Source: Candidatus Nanosynbacter sp. TM7-076
GTDB lineage: Bacteria; Patescibacteriota; Saccharimonadia; Saccharimonadales; Saccharimonadaceae
Direction of reading: 5' to 3'
Assembly: GCF_022828325.1 (NCBI RefSeq)
Contig: NZ_JAJQJS010000001.1
Coordinates: 1 to 64,000, forward strand
Length of the DNA stretch: 64,000 nt
Shown: positions 7,227-15,333 of the stretch, one piece after another
Numbering within the stretch: the stretch's first letter is position 1
How the letters are laid out: every line of letters begins with the position of its first letter
The notes under the pieces: model-generated
Told to the model about the DNA's origin: nothing
Databases searched by the model: none
The model's input: the letters and a program-made list of their open reading frames with translations, nothing else
Translations under genes and position numbers: made by a program

Positions 7227-8264
7227 ATGAAAACAATTGAGACTTTTTCAGGATCTGAGGCTATGAAAGAAACTGAGCCACAGAGAGAGGGTTTTTCTCT
7301 GTCGGTTGCGCTTGGTTCTCTTAAGAAATGGGTGTGCGGTAAACGAGAAAAGCACAGCAAACCTTTTGGACTAACTAACAATTCGGCGGTAGAAAAACTT
7401 GAGGCAGCTGGAGAAGAGTTGGGACTGCCAGAAACAGACGTTCGGCTTTCCTCTGGACTTAAGCTACTAATGGGCTTAATGCATGGCAAAAAGGAAGTTG
7501 AAATAATTGGCGAAGATATCTTAATTGAAGCCGCTAAAAGGGTTAAAGAAGAAGGTAAAGGAAGTGTTATAGCGCCAACGCATTTCAATGGAGAGGATGT
7601 TCCTACGGCTAGTTATTTGGCGTCTTTGTTGAACAAAATTAATATTGGCGTAGCGTCGACTAATAGAGATTGGATTAAGAAGGGCGTTGGCGGAATCAAC
7701 CTAGAGGCTATACAGTATCTTGCGTTTGGCGCTAAAAACTTTTTTGGTGTGCCATATGAATGGGTAGATAAAAAGAGTAAAAAACCAGTTCACTTTTCAA
7801 CAGACCATTACGAAGAAGCGGTTAAGTTTGTTGAGGATGGTGGGTCTTTGGTTTTGGCTGGATATTCAGCGGATGACTCAGTAGGCTCAAAGCCTCGCAG
7901 TGAAATGGGCTCTGCAGCGATTCATACGGCATTGAAATCTGGCGCAGACTTGATATTTGTTTACGTATCGTCAGAGGACAAGAAACTTACTATTAGAATC
8001 ATGAAAGATGAAGACAGTATGTTTGCGGCGTTTAGCAATTCATACAGGAAGGCGCTAAAGATGAAGGACTCTGATGTATCCGATCGTTTATTATCTGAAG
8101 CGATTGACGAAAAGCCGCAACCAAAGATGGAGGATTCTGATGCATCCGAGCGTTTATTATCGTGTTTATTGTCGTCATGTAAAGAGTACTTAAAAGACAG
8201 CGAAATAGGTAGGGTTATAGCAGAAGAATATAAGCGCCGATCGGACAAAAATAAAGCCAAGTAA
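7227..8264 (+). CDS. Divergent lysophospholipid acyltransferase-like protein
   Basis: 345-aa protein with weak PlsC/LPLAT-like features: APTHFNGED with a His119-x4-Asp124 catalytic-type motif, GGSLVLAGYSADD about 90 residues later at the place of the acceptor-binding motif, and SAAIHTALKSGADLIFVYV resembling the last LPLAT block. Acyl transfer to a lysophospholipid or other lipid is therefore inferred with low certainty; no clear membrane segment is visible. Near the C-terminus a 22-codon tandem repeat duplicates the motif KMxDSDxSxRLLS. Start ATG 7227 fits the strong promoter; a second in-frame ATG at 7263 is possible. It sits alone between two small-protein genes. Confidence 0.5.
   Translation: MKTIETFSGSEAMKETEPQREGFSLSVALGSLKKWVCGKREKHSKPFGLTNNSAVEKLEAAGEELGLPETDVRLSSGLKLLMGLMHGKKEVEIIGEDILIEAAKRVKEEGKGSVIAPTHFNGEDVPTASYLASLLNKINIGVASTNRDWIKKGVGGINLEAIQYLAFGAKNFFGVPYEWVDKKSKKPVHFSTDHYEEAVKFVEDGGSLVLAGYSADDSVGSKPRSEMGSAAIHTALKSGADLIFVYVSSEDKKLTIRIMKDEDSMFAAFSNSYRKALKMKDSDVSDRLLSEAIDEKPQPKMEDSDASERLLSCLLSSCKEYLKDSEIGRVIAEEYKRRSDKNKAK
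8058..8163 (+). repeat. In-frame tandem repeat, 66-bp period
   Basis: Copies at 8058-8097 and 8124-8163 encode KMKDSDVSDRLLS and KMEDSDASERLLS. Most differences are single bases, suggesting a fairly recent internal duplication. Confidence 0.8.
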
Positions 8265-8285
8265 GTGGTCGCAAGGTTCTAGTTA

Positions 8286-8314
8286 TTGACAAAATAAAAA
8301 TAATGTGATATCAT
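8286..8314 (+). promoter_or_regulatory. Promoter of the 52-aa gene
   Basis: TTGACA (8286-8291), 17-bp spacer, TATCAT (8309-8314); leader of about 30 nt before the ATG at 8351. Confidence 0.75.
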
Positions 8315-8350
8315 TTTACTGTATAAAAAATTAAAACAAAAAGGAATAAA

Positions 8351-8509
8351 ATGGCTGAAGAAAAAGATATTCACGGACTTACCGAAGGTGTATTGAGTCG
8401 AGACGATATGTCGGCGTTGACATATGTGTTGCAACACGTTAAGGGTGCCAGTCCTAGTTCGGCGACAAAATTAAGCCTGGAACTGGAAGAACTTGACGAA
8501 ACAGCGTAG
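8351..8509 (+). CDS. 52-aa protein of unknown function
   Basis: Small acidic protein beginning MAEEKDIHGLTEGVLSRDD and ending LSLELEELDETA. No cysteine, no membrane segment and no recognised motif; it looks like a short helical protein. It is supported as a gene by a good sigma-70-type promoter, a ribosome site AAAAAGGA (8338-8345) at correct spacing, and codon use like its neighbours. It ends 45 nt before argS, which has its own -10. It is not an obvious toxin or antitoxin, and no function is proposed. Confidence 0.7.
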   Translation: MAEEKDIHGLTEGVLSRDDMSALTYVLQHVKGASPSSATKLSLELEELDETA

Positions 8510-8541
8510 GGATTTAGCTAGATAATAATCCACCTCTGTTG

Positions 8542-8547
8542 TATACT
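8542..8547 (+). promoter_or_regulatory. -10 element of argS
   Basis: TATACT 7 nt before the argS ATG; leaderless transcript predicted. Confidence 0.55.
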
Positions 8548-8554
8548 GGACAGT

Positions 8555-10186
8555 ATGGAACAGATTATTTCTCAAGTAGTGAAGCAACTTTTTGATCAAG
8601 ATATATCGGTACAATTGACGCGTCCTGATCCGAAGTTTGGTGACTTTGCTACAAATGTGGCATTGCAATTGGCTAAGCCACTGGGGAAGAATCCGCGCGA
8701 AATTGCGGAGATGATTGCTGAGAATCTGCGTAAAGAAGAAGAGTTTAGTGAAGTAAGCGTGGCTGGTCCAGGTTTTATCAATGTAAAACTGAGCGATCAA
8801 TCCGTTCTAAATTCTTTGAAAAAAGAGCCAACAACGAAGCGCGCTGGTCAGACGGTTGTAATTGAAACCAATTGCCCGAATCCATTTAAGGCTATGCACA
8901 TCGGACACGCTTTGAATGCGATTTTGGCAGACACGATGGCTAATTTGTTGGCGGTTGATGGCGCAATTGTACATCGAGTGAGTTATCACGGTGATGTCGG
9001 AACGCATGTCGGTAAAAGTATGTGGGCGATTTTGCGTGAGATTGACGGCGATGTAAATAAATTGAACGAAATCCCAGCTGATAAGCGAAATGAATTTATG
9101 AGTCGCATGTACGTTGAAGGTGCGCGTGCGGCGAAAGAATCTCCAGAGGCAAAGGCGGAAATTGATGAACTAGCTAAGCAATCATTCGTTCTGGATGATC
9201 CGCTATATAAACAAGTTTACGAAATCTGTAAAAGTTGGAGTTTTGACGAAATCGATTCTAATGTTGGGCGACTTGGAAACGTGCCGATTGAGCGACGTTA
9301 CGTTGAGAGCGAAACTGAAGAATTGGGAAAATCTCTGATTAAAGAGAAAACTCCAGAGGTGTTTACCAAATCTGACGGTGCATATGTCTTTAAGGGCAGC
9401 AAATACGGCGCATTCGACAACGTGTTTATTGGATCTCATGGCAATGGTCTTTATGGGGCGCATGATATGGGATTGATTCAGTTGAAGTATAAGGACTACC
9501 CGAATCTGGACTTGTCAATTACAGTAAACGGCGAAGAACAAGCGGCATACTTCCGTGGCGTGATTGCGGCTAGTGAATTGTCGATTCCAGCCTTGAAAGG
9601 AAAATTGTTCAATTACGCAACTGGCTTGGTTAAATTGACGACTGGAAAAATGAGTTCGCGAACAGGTGAGGTTGTTACAATTGGCTGGCTGTTCGATGAG
9701 TTTAAGAAGGCAATTGAAAATGCTGGCGGTGAACCAACTGACGATGTGATCGCTGGCGCGCTTCGTTATCAATTCTTGAAAGTGAAGATCGGCGGCGACG
9801 TCATATTTGATATTAATGACGCGGTAAGTTTGACGGGAAATACGGGAAGCTACTTGCAATACGCCCATGCCCGAGCGCGAGGTATTTTAGCTAAATCCGA
9901 TAAAGAAATTGCCTTTCCAACAGAGTTGTTTGACGAGGATAAAATGCTGGTCAGAAAATTGAGTGAGTACGTGGATGTGGTTGATCGTGCTAAGGAAAGT
10001 TTGGAGCCTCATCATATCTGTACATATTTGTTTGAATTGGCGCAGGAATTTAATCGTTACTACGAGAAAAATCAGGTTATTGGTAGCGACAAAGAGGCAC
10101 ATCGTGTAGGAATCGTGGCAATTTATGCCGACATTCTTAAGGCTGGACTGGCTATTTTGGGAATCGTGGCACCAAATAAGATATAA
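8555..10186 (+). CDS. argS: Arginyl-tRNA synthetase
   Basis: Class I aminoacyl-tRNA synthetase charging tRNA-Arg, 543 aa. Domains in order: N-terminal additional domain (about 1-85, tRNA D-loop contacts), Rossmann catalytic domain with NPFKAMHIGHALNA (HIGH signature, about 112), GKMSSRTGEVV replacing KMSKS (about 367), and a C-terminal anticodon-binding helical domain ending in AILGIVAP. ETNCPNPFKAMHIGH matches the family pattern with small changes. Length is normal. ATG 8555 is 7 nt after a TATACT and has no clear ribosome site, consistent with leaderless translation. Confidence 0.96.
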   Translation: MEQIISQVVKQLFDQDISVQLTRPDPKFGDFATNVALQLAKPLGKNPREIAEMIAENLRKEEEFSEVSVAGPGFINVKLSDQSVLNSLKKEPTTKRAGQTVVIETNCPNPFKAMHIGHALNAILADTMANLLAVDGAIVHRVSYHGDVGTHVGKSMWAILREIDGDVNKLNEIPADKRNEFMSRMYVEGARAAKESPEAKAEIDELAKQSFVLDDPLYKQVYEICKSWSFDEIDSNVGRLGNVPIERRYVESETEELGKSLIKEKTPEVFTKSDGAYVFKGSKYGAFDNVFIGSHGNGLYGAHDMGLIQLKYKDYPNLDLSITVNGEEQAAYFRGVIAASELSIPALKGKLFNYATGLVKLTTGKMSSRTGEVVTIGWLFDEFKKAIENAGGEPTDDVIAGALRYQFLKVKIGGDVIFDINDAVSLTGNTGSYLQYAHARARGILAKSDKEIAFPTELFDEDKMLVRKLSEYVDVVDRAKESLEPHHICTYLFELAQEFNRYYEKNQVIGSDKEAHRVGIVAIYADILKAGLAILGIVAPNKI

Positions 10187-10187
10187 T
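10182..10187 (+). promoter_or_regulatory. -10 element of mscL
   Basis: TATAAT overlapping the argS stop codon; about 33 nt upstream of the mscL ATG, which has a normal AAAGGAG ribosome site. Confidence 0.55.
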
Positions 10188-10220
10188 ATCCAATAATAAA
10201 TAATAAAAGGAGAATTTATT

Positions 10221-10658
10221 ATGACAAAACCTAGTGTTGATAAATCGGCTAAAAAATTGACCCCTAAGAGCATTAAAGCTGCTAAAAAAATTGCCGCCAT
10301 CAAAGAAAAGAAAATTGTAAGTGCAGCTATAAAAGACACTCATATGGGTGGGTTTGTAAACTTTATCCGTGAACAGGGTGTTGTTGGTTTGGCCGTAGGT
10401 TTGGCAATCGGTACTGCAGCTGGCGATACGGTTAAAAAGTTGGTGACGGCATTTATTGATCCGTTAGTACAGTTGATTGTTGGCTCTCAACAAGGATTGC
10501 AATCAGCTTCATTCACGGTTGAAATTGCTGGACGTAGGGGTGAGTTTTTATACGGCGCGTTCGTTAGCTCGTTAATTACGTTGATAGCCGTTGCATTTGT
10601 TGTATATGCAATTGTTCACTTCTTGAAACTCGATAAATTAGACAAGAAAAAGGACTAA
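10221..10658 (+). CDS. mscL: Large-conductance mechanosensitive channel
   Basis: MscL-family channel that opens under membrane tension to release solutes during osmotic downshift. 145 aa with a Lys/Ala-rich N-terminal extension of about 35 residues not present in typical MscL. The conserved N-terminal helix and TM1 are seen in GFVNFIREQGVVGLAVGLAIG (about 43-63); a second membrane helix, LYGAFVSSLITLIAVAFVVYAIV, is split around residue 120. The C-terminus ends KLDKLDKKKD. ATG 10221 has AAAGGAG at the right distance. It converges with pyrH; the palindrome CACTTA-TAAGTG (10660-10676) at the shared stop region could be a weak two-way terminator. Confidence 0.9.
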   Translation: MTKPSVDKSAKKLTPKSIKAAKKIAAIKEKKIVSAAIKDTHMGGFVNFIREQGVVGLAVGLAIGTAAGDTVKKLVTAFIDPLVQLIVGSQQGLQSASFTVEIAGRRGEFLYGAFVSSLITLIAVAFVVYAIVHFLKLDKLDKKKD

Positions 10659-10662
10659 GCAC

Positions 10663-11367
10663 TTAACTAATAAGTGTACCTACCGATTCTCTGCGGGTTG
10701 CGCGGAGAATATTTCCGTCTGTAAGCAAATCACAAATTACAACTGGAATGTGTTCGTCCATGGCTAGTCCAATTGCCGCCTTATCCATAACGGCAATGTT
10801 AGGATTTGTTAGGGCTTCTTGGTAAGATAAATGATCAATTTTTACGGCGTCAGGGAATTTCATGGGATCTTTATCATAAACTCCGTCGACTTTCGTTGTT
10901 TTAACCACGGCATCACACTGCATTTCCAGTGCTAGATTTAACGCTGCGGTATCAGTAGTCAGGAATGGTCTGCCAGTGCCGCAAGCCACGATTACGATGC
11001 GGTTTTTCTTAATATGGCTAATGGCGCGTCGGAAAGTATAGTGGTCGATAAATTGATTGACTTCGACTGTGGACAATGCGCGAGTTGGCAGCCCCGCGTC
11101 ATTCAATACGTCAGCCAGCGCAATGGCATTCATAAGTGTAGAAAGCATCCCGATGTTATGAGCAGAAACAGGTTGAATTCCTTGACCGATGATTTGATTG
11201 CCGCGAACGTAATTGCCGCCGCCAACCATAATTACAATCTCAGCTCCGTCGTCCATAGCTGGTCGAATTTGTTCAGCAATCCAGCGAGCGCGTTTTGGGT
11301 CAAAGCCGCTGGCGAATTCGCCTTGAAGTTGTTCACCTGATAATTTGAGTAGGATGCGTTTTGTCAT
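10663..11367 (-). CDS. pyrH: Uridylate kinase
   Basis: UMP kinase of the amino-acid-kinase fold, 234 aa, phosphorylating UMP to UDP for pyrimidine nucleotide supply. Seen motifs: LLKLSGEQLQG at the N-terminus, VIMVGGGNYVRGN (about 45-57), the UMP-binding region FLTTDTAALNLALE (about 135-148), and KTTKVDGVYDKDPMK (about 156-170). Length fits the bacterial family. ATG 11367 lies 11 nt after a minus-strand TATGAT. It is flanked by the intact mscL 3' end and, on its other side, by a decayed copy of that end. Confidence 0.96.
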   Translation of the reverse strand: MTKRILLKLSGEQLQGEFASGFDPKRARWIAEQIRPAMDDGAEIVIMVGGGNYVRGNQIIGQGIQPVSAHNIGMLSTLMNAIALADVLNDAGLPTRALSTVEVNQFIDHYTFRRAISHIKKNRIVIVACGTGRPFLTTDTAALNLALEMQCDAVVKTTKVDGVYDKDPMKFPDAVKIDHLSYQEALTNPNIAVMDKAAIGLAMDEHIPVVICDLLTDGNILRATRRESVGTLIS

Positions 11368-11378
11368 GACACCAGTGT

Positions 11379-11384
11379 ATCATA
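11379..11384 (-). promoter_or_regulatory. -10 element of pyrH
   Basis: TATGAT on the minus strand, 11 nt before the pyrH ATG. Confidence 0.5.
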
Positions 11385-11454
11385 GCGCGCTTGAAAGTAA
11401 CATAAATGCAAAAGGGAGGCGGCAGTGTAATACGAATTGCGATTTGCTATACAA

Positions 11455-11505
11455 ATATTCGTTTTTTAAGTTAGACAAACTAGACAAGAAAAAGCTAAGA
11501 CGCTT
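11455..11505 (+). pseudogene. Decayed fragment of an mscL 3' end
   Basis: The stretch from about 11465 to 11500 encodes FFKLDKLDKKK in one frame and closely resembles the last codons of intact mscL (FLKLDKLDKKKD, 10620-10658), including the block TAGACAAGAAAAAG. Upstream similarity fades and no reading frame is kept. It appears to be a leftover of a second mscL copy or allele; pyrH lies between the two. Confidence 0.55.
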
Positions 11506-11561
11506 ACGTTTGCTATTTTACTTTCTCCTATCTACAATGTGAGTATAAAGGAGAGAGTAGT

Positions 11562-14108
11562 GTGAAAGATGGAGTTCGGCGTCCGAGCTATTTACGTAGA
11601 TCGCAAGAACCTAGCAGTAGTCATTTATTGAGTCGAAATATTGAAAGACCCAGTCAACCGTCGTATAGTTATGGTGAACCGCCCGAACAGAGGCGACAGC
11701 GTTTAAAAGAATTGCGGGAACGGTACAGTAAACTACCGGAAACTCCTTTTGCTGACTATGATCTTGGTGACAAAAAACTACCTGCATATAAGCACAAAGC
11801 AGAGATATTAGACACATTATCGGAAAGTAAAATATCCTGGCTGTGCGGACCGACGGGTAGTGGTAAAACGACACAAACCGCTCAGTATGCACTGGAGCGG
11901 TTTGATCGTGTCGTGGTGTTGATGCCGCGGCGGGTTATCGTCGATAATGTTACTGAATATGTCGAGAAGAGTTTGCGTGAACAGCTTGGCGAACAATATC
12001 CTAATCACTTGGTGGGCAAGATTCACGGACGTGCCACTGAAGCGACGCCGGACACTAGGCTCTGTTTCATGACTCCAGCAACGTTTACGAAAAAGCTGGA
12101 ACAATTTTCTAGCGACTGGCAGGACGAGAAGACGCTTATCCTGGTTGATGAAATACATGAAGCCAATTTGGAGATGGAATTTGCTACCGCTCTGGCGGCA
12201 AAATCGATAGAGAATACCGGCAAATGGCATATGGCTTTTTCTAGTGCCACGCCTGATACAGAAGTTTCTCAGGCGATGTACGAAGATATTAATGGGTCAG
12301 AACTACCAGTCGTAACCATTAAGGGTCGGCCGCATGATATTGATATTGAAGAAGATAAGGTGAATACCGCATCCGAAGCCTACCTTGAATATGGTAAGGA
12401 CTCGAAAAAATCACTAATCTTTGTTGAAGGCGTGAGGAGTATTGATGAGACCATTGCGTCAATCAAACGTCATACTCTCCATCAATCCGGGAAAATACGA
12501 TTTTTCAAACTACATTCTGGCATATCAGAAGCTGCGCGCCGAGAGATTTTTACTGCCAAACCAGCAGAAGATGAGTCGTTTGTCATCGTTTCGACCTCGG
12601 CTGGACAGTCTGGAATCACTATCCCTGAGGTTGATTTGGTGCTATCGAATGGACTGACGAAGAGTAAGGAGATTGGCGAAGAAGGTGCAGAAGGGCTACC
12701 GCCTCGATTGTGTACTCAAGCAGAGCTGATGCAGCAGGCGGGGCGGGGCGGTCGTGATATTGATGGCGCTAAGTTTGTATTGGCCCGTCCGATATCTTAC
12801 GATAAGATTTATTTGCCAGATGAGCTGAAAGGATTTTATGATATTGCGTCCCGTGAACAGCATATTCCACCGGAGATATATCACACGAATATTGTGCGCA
12901 ACGTTTTGTCGGCTATCCATCTGAATGGTGATTTTGAGGATCTGAACCGATACCTGATGCATCCTGTTGCTAGTAAAAAAGTTATTCAAGAGTCGTACGA
13001 TTTGCTGGAAACCCTGGAAGCAATTGATGGAGAGGGGCAGATCACAAAAATTGGTGAGTTTATGGATAATTTGCCATTGTCACCAGAGTTGTCTCGGGCA
13101 TTAGCAGAAATGATTAAGAATGGGGGAAGCTTACGTGAAGTGTTGGCATTATCGGCCATGGCAGCCTCCGTCTCGGGTGGTGGCTTTGCCGCCTGGCATC
13201 AACCAAAGGAATTGTTCCAGGAATTTGTCAGCCCCGATACAACAGATGACTTTTTTGCCGAATACGATGCTTTTTTGAAAACCAGAGAGATTTATGACGG
13301 CTGTCGTACTGACAATGACGTCTACCTGACTAATGGTATTGATCCCAATAAGGCGGATAATATTCACTATCAATTTAGTAAAATATGTCGGCGCCTGTCG
13401 GTTAATCCAAACGATATCGACATGGGTGAACTAAACAGCGAGGAAAAACACAATATATCGGTGGCTTTGGTGCGCGGGTTTCAGGAATTATTGTATGCCA
13501 AAACTGGTAGTCGGCGCATTGGACGAACAATGGTTAATCAATACAAGAATGTTCATACTGGCGAACGTGGTATTTCTGAGTATGAAATTAGTTCGCACAG
13601 CTTAGTGCGACGTATGGGCTCGGAGGCGTTGAAGTTGGCCCTGGCTTTACCGTGGTGGTATGATGCGCGTGATGGTCGTCGATACACACTCAACACAATT
13701 TTACCAGTAACCAAGAATCAAGTTGCTCAAGCCTTGAGTAGCAGCGCTGTGTCTGAATCCCTTGGTGATAGAGTTGCTCCTAATGGTGACTTGGTTCGTG
13801 TGACGCGGCCGAAAGTCGGCTCGCTGATACTCGGTCCAGAGCGGCAGCAAAAAATCCCCGCCATAACAGATGAGCAAATCGCGCTGATAGTGGACGCAAT
13901 GAAAAACAAGGCTAATAAACAAGTAAGAGTATTGTTTGATTTACAACATCAGCGAGTTATCACCAAGGGTCAATTGCATCAGGTCCTAGACGGGTCTGCG
14001 GTAAATAGTCACAATGTCCATGAGGCGGAGGCTAAGATTTGGGCTGAAGTGCAGAATGTGTTAACGAGCGAGCAGCAAGAAGCTTTTTATGGTCAGATAA
14101 ACAGATAA
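11562..14108 (+). CDS. DEAH-type RNA helicase, HrpA/HrpB-like
   Basis: 848-aa superfamily 2 helicase. After a disordered N-terminus (about 1-65) come Walker A WLCGPTGSGKTTQ (about 95-106), motif II VDEIHEAN (a DEIH form of DEAH), motif III FSSATPDTE, motif IV/V with IVSTSAGQSGITIPEVDLV, and motif VI QQAGRGGRDIDG. A winged-helix/ratchet-like C-terminal region follows (about 480-620). This order matches HrpA/HrpB-type ATP-dependent RNA helicases, likely acting in RNA turnover or ribosome work; the substrate is unknown. The GTG start at 11562 is preceded by AAAGGAGAGAG. The last 200 residues match nothing I recognise. Confidence 0.85.
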   Translation: MKDGVRRPSYLRRSQEPSSSHLLSRNIERPSQPSYSYGEPPEQRRQRLKELRERYSKLPETPFADYDLGDKKLPAYKHKAEILDTLSESKISWLCGPTGSGKTTQTAQYALERFDRVVVLMPRRVIVDNVTEYVEKSLREQLGEQYPNHLVGKIHGRATEATPDTRLCFMTPATFTKKLEQFSSDWQDEKTLILVDEIHEANLEMEFATALAAKSIENTGKWHMAFSSATPDTEVSQAMYEDINGSELPVVTIKGRPHDIDIEEDKVNTASEAYLEYGKDSKKSLIFVEGVRSIDETIASIKRHTLHQSGKIRFFKLHSGISEAARREIFTAKPAEDESFVIVSTSAGQSGITIPEVDLVLSNGLTKSKEIGEEGAEGLPPRLCTQAELMQQAGRGGRDIDGAKFVLARPISYDKIYLPDELKGFYDIASREQHIPPEIYHTNIVRNVLSAIHLNGDFEDLNRYLMHPVASKKVIQESYDLLETLEAIDGEGQITKIGEFMDNLPLSPELSRALAEMIKNGGSLREVLALSAMAASVSGGGFAAWHQPKELFQEFVSPDTTDDFFAEYDAFLKTREIYDGCRTDNDVYLTNGIDPNKADNIHYQFSKICRRLSVNPNDIDMGELNSEEKHNISVALVRGFQELLYAKTGSRRIGRTMVNQYKNVHTGERGISEYEISSHSLVRRMGSEALKLALALPWWYDARDGRRYTLNTILPVTKNQVAQALSSSAVSESLGDRVAPNGDLVRVTRPKVGSLILGPERQQKIPAITDEQIALIVDAMKNKANKQVRVLFDLQHQRVITKGQLHQVLDGSAVNSHNVHEAEAKIWAEVQNVLTSEQQEAFYGQINR

Positions 14109-14114
14109 CGAGTG

Positions 14115-14196
14115 TATAATAGATAGTATGAGTAAGGCGAAAAAATATTATGGATCGACCTGGAGATGACTGGACTAGATCCAGTGCGTGATGAGA
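14115..14196 (+). pseudogene. Decayed 5' fragment of an orn allele with its promoter
   Basis: TATAAT (14115-14120) is followed 7 nt later by ATG 14128 and codons MSKAKK. After one missing base in an A-run the frame would continue ILWIDLEMTGLDPVRDE, matching intact Orn (ILWVDLEMTGLNPVRDE). Codons differ in the first part, yet 14161-14196 matches 15377-15412 at 35 of 36 bases. The fragment ends abruptly and the rest of the gene is missing, so it is a remnant of another orn copy. Confidence 0.8.
14161..14196 (+). repeat. 36-bp direct repeat, copy 1 (copy 2 at 15377-15412)
   Basis: 35 of 36 bases identical to the start of intact orn. The two copies bracket the nucleotidyltransferase gene with a 1216-bp period. 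Confidence 0.9.
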
Positions 14197-14208
14197 GGAC
14201 TTCTTTGA

Positions 14209-14237
14209 TTGACTTTTTAAATCGTTTATGTTATAAT
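14209..14237 (+). promoter_or_regulatory. Promoter of the nucleotidyltransferase-like gene
   Basis: TTGACT (14209-14214), 17-bp spacer, TATAAT (14232-14237); ATG 7 nt later (leaderless). Confidence 0.8.
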
Positions 14238-14244
14238 AGCGAGC

Positions 14245-15321
14245 ATGGAAAAATTAAGCCCGACTCCGAGTGATATAGAGGCGAAGATGCATCAACCTTG
14301 CGCCTTGCAAGTGCTTGATAGCGGCGAGCGCTGCGTAGAATTTGGAGGAATTAGCTGCCAGCTGAAATATTATGATTGCGAGCAGCCTGGCAACCCGGAA
14401 GCTCGCTGCAATGAAATATATGAATATAAATTACCTGCCGATGCTATTAAGCGGGCTAATTTGGGTTTTGGTCTAGACGAACTACCGCCATTTATTGGTG
14501 TAAAGGGTGGGGCGGCTCGTCAGGTTTTGGAGTCTCTAGTTCATAGCGACCGTCAGTTACCGCCTCCTCGCGATGTCGATTTGGTAATTTTAGAAGAAGT
14601 TATTGCTGGTGGCGATTATGATCCAGATGAGATTCGGGCGGTAGCGAGCGATCTTTCAATGCGTTTTTCGCCACGTGATGCAATGAATGGCTATGGCGCG
14701 GAGTCTGTACAATCTACTGCCGAGTTTATGAGGCGGCATGATTTTACAATCAATCAAGTGCTCATACACAAGAACAACGGTGCTTGGAGGCTATTGGCTA
14801 GCACTCAAGCAGTGTTGGATACTGCTGAGCATATTATTAGACCGACAGTTTTTGAACACGACATTGATTATGGCTATCGAATTGGCAATAAATTAGCCCT
14901 CAAGGCAGTGAGGCTTCTGTCTGATATGCAAGTTCAGGGGATTGACTATGCAACCATCAAGAGTGTTCAATTGCCAGATGATATTTATGGTGATCCAAGG
15001 GGTGATTATTTCATGCAAGCGCTACAGCTAGGTAAGGCGTTAGAAGTCAGCGACGAATTGGCCGAACGCTATGTGGAAAATCTAAAGTTTTATGGAATGA
15101 TACCATATGGTTGTGAAGATATGAGTGCTATTGAGATGTATTATTATCTAGTGAATGAGACGGATTTTGTCCCGTCTGATGGCGTGCTTGAATCCCTTCG
15201 GACTGAAAGAGAAAATCGCCTGAAGCTTGGTGGTGCGGCAAAGTTTGATGACGTTGTTGAAAGGCTATTAAGACAGGTGCCAGAGCGGTTTTCTCGAGAT
15301 TACTACGATGCCAAAAAGTAG
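14245..15321 (+). CDS. CCA-adding-enzyme-like nucleotidyltransferase
   Basis: 358-aa protein with a class II poly(A) polymerase/CCA-enzyme head. Visible are the GVKGGAAR loop (85-92, compare VGGAVRD), a catalytic-type Asp pair RDVDLVI (Asp110, Asp112), and RRHDFTINQVLI (about 161-172, compare RRDFTINAL). The C-terminal 150 residues are helical, with no HD motif. It may add nucleotides to tRNA or another acceptor, or be a diverged relative; the N-terminal 80 residues, with several cysteines, are unlike the family. Leaderless ATG at 14245. The gene lies between a broken and an intact orn start, which suggests arrival by recombination. Confidence 0.65.
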   Translation: MEKLSPTPSDIEAKMHQPCALQVLDSGERCVEFGGISCQLKYYDCEQPGNPEARCNEIYEYKLPADAIKRANLGFGLDELPPFIGVKGGAARQVLESLVHSDRQLPPPRDVDLVILEEVIAGGDYDPDEIRAVASDLSMRFSPRDAMNGYGAESVQSTAEFMRRHDFTINQVLIHKNNGAWRLLASTQAVLDTAEHIIRPTVFEHDIDYGYRIGNKLALKAVRLLSDMQVQGIDYATIKSVQLPDDIYGDPRGDYFMQALQLGKALEVSDELAERYVENLKFYGMIPYGCEDMSAIEMYYYLVNETDFVPSDGVLESLRTERENRLKLGGAAKFDDVVERLLRQVPERFSRDYYDAKK

Positions 15322-15327
15322 TATAAT
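15322..15327 (+). promoter_or_regulatory. -10 element of orn
   Basis: TATAAT beginning right after the upstream stop codon and 6 nt before the orn ATG. Confidence 0.65.
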
Positions 15328-15333
15328 AAAGAT

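Noticed and set aside
7227..8264. Toxin-antitoxin or defence system made of the two small proteins and the acyltransferase-like gene
   Set aside because: The genes have separate promoters and no known toxin, antitoxin or defence domains.
9203..9868. Minus-strand open frames inside argS
   Set aside because: Antisense to conserved synthetase motifs and without start signals.
14245..15321. Insertion sequence bounded by the 36-bp direct repeats
   Set aside because: The repeat is the coding start of orn, the inner gene is not a transposase, and there are no inverted ends.
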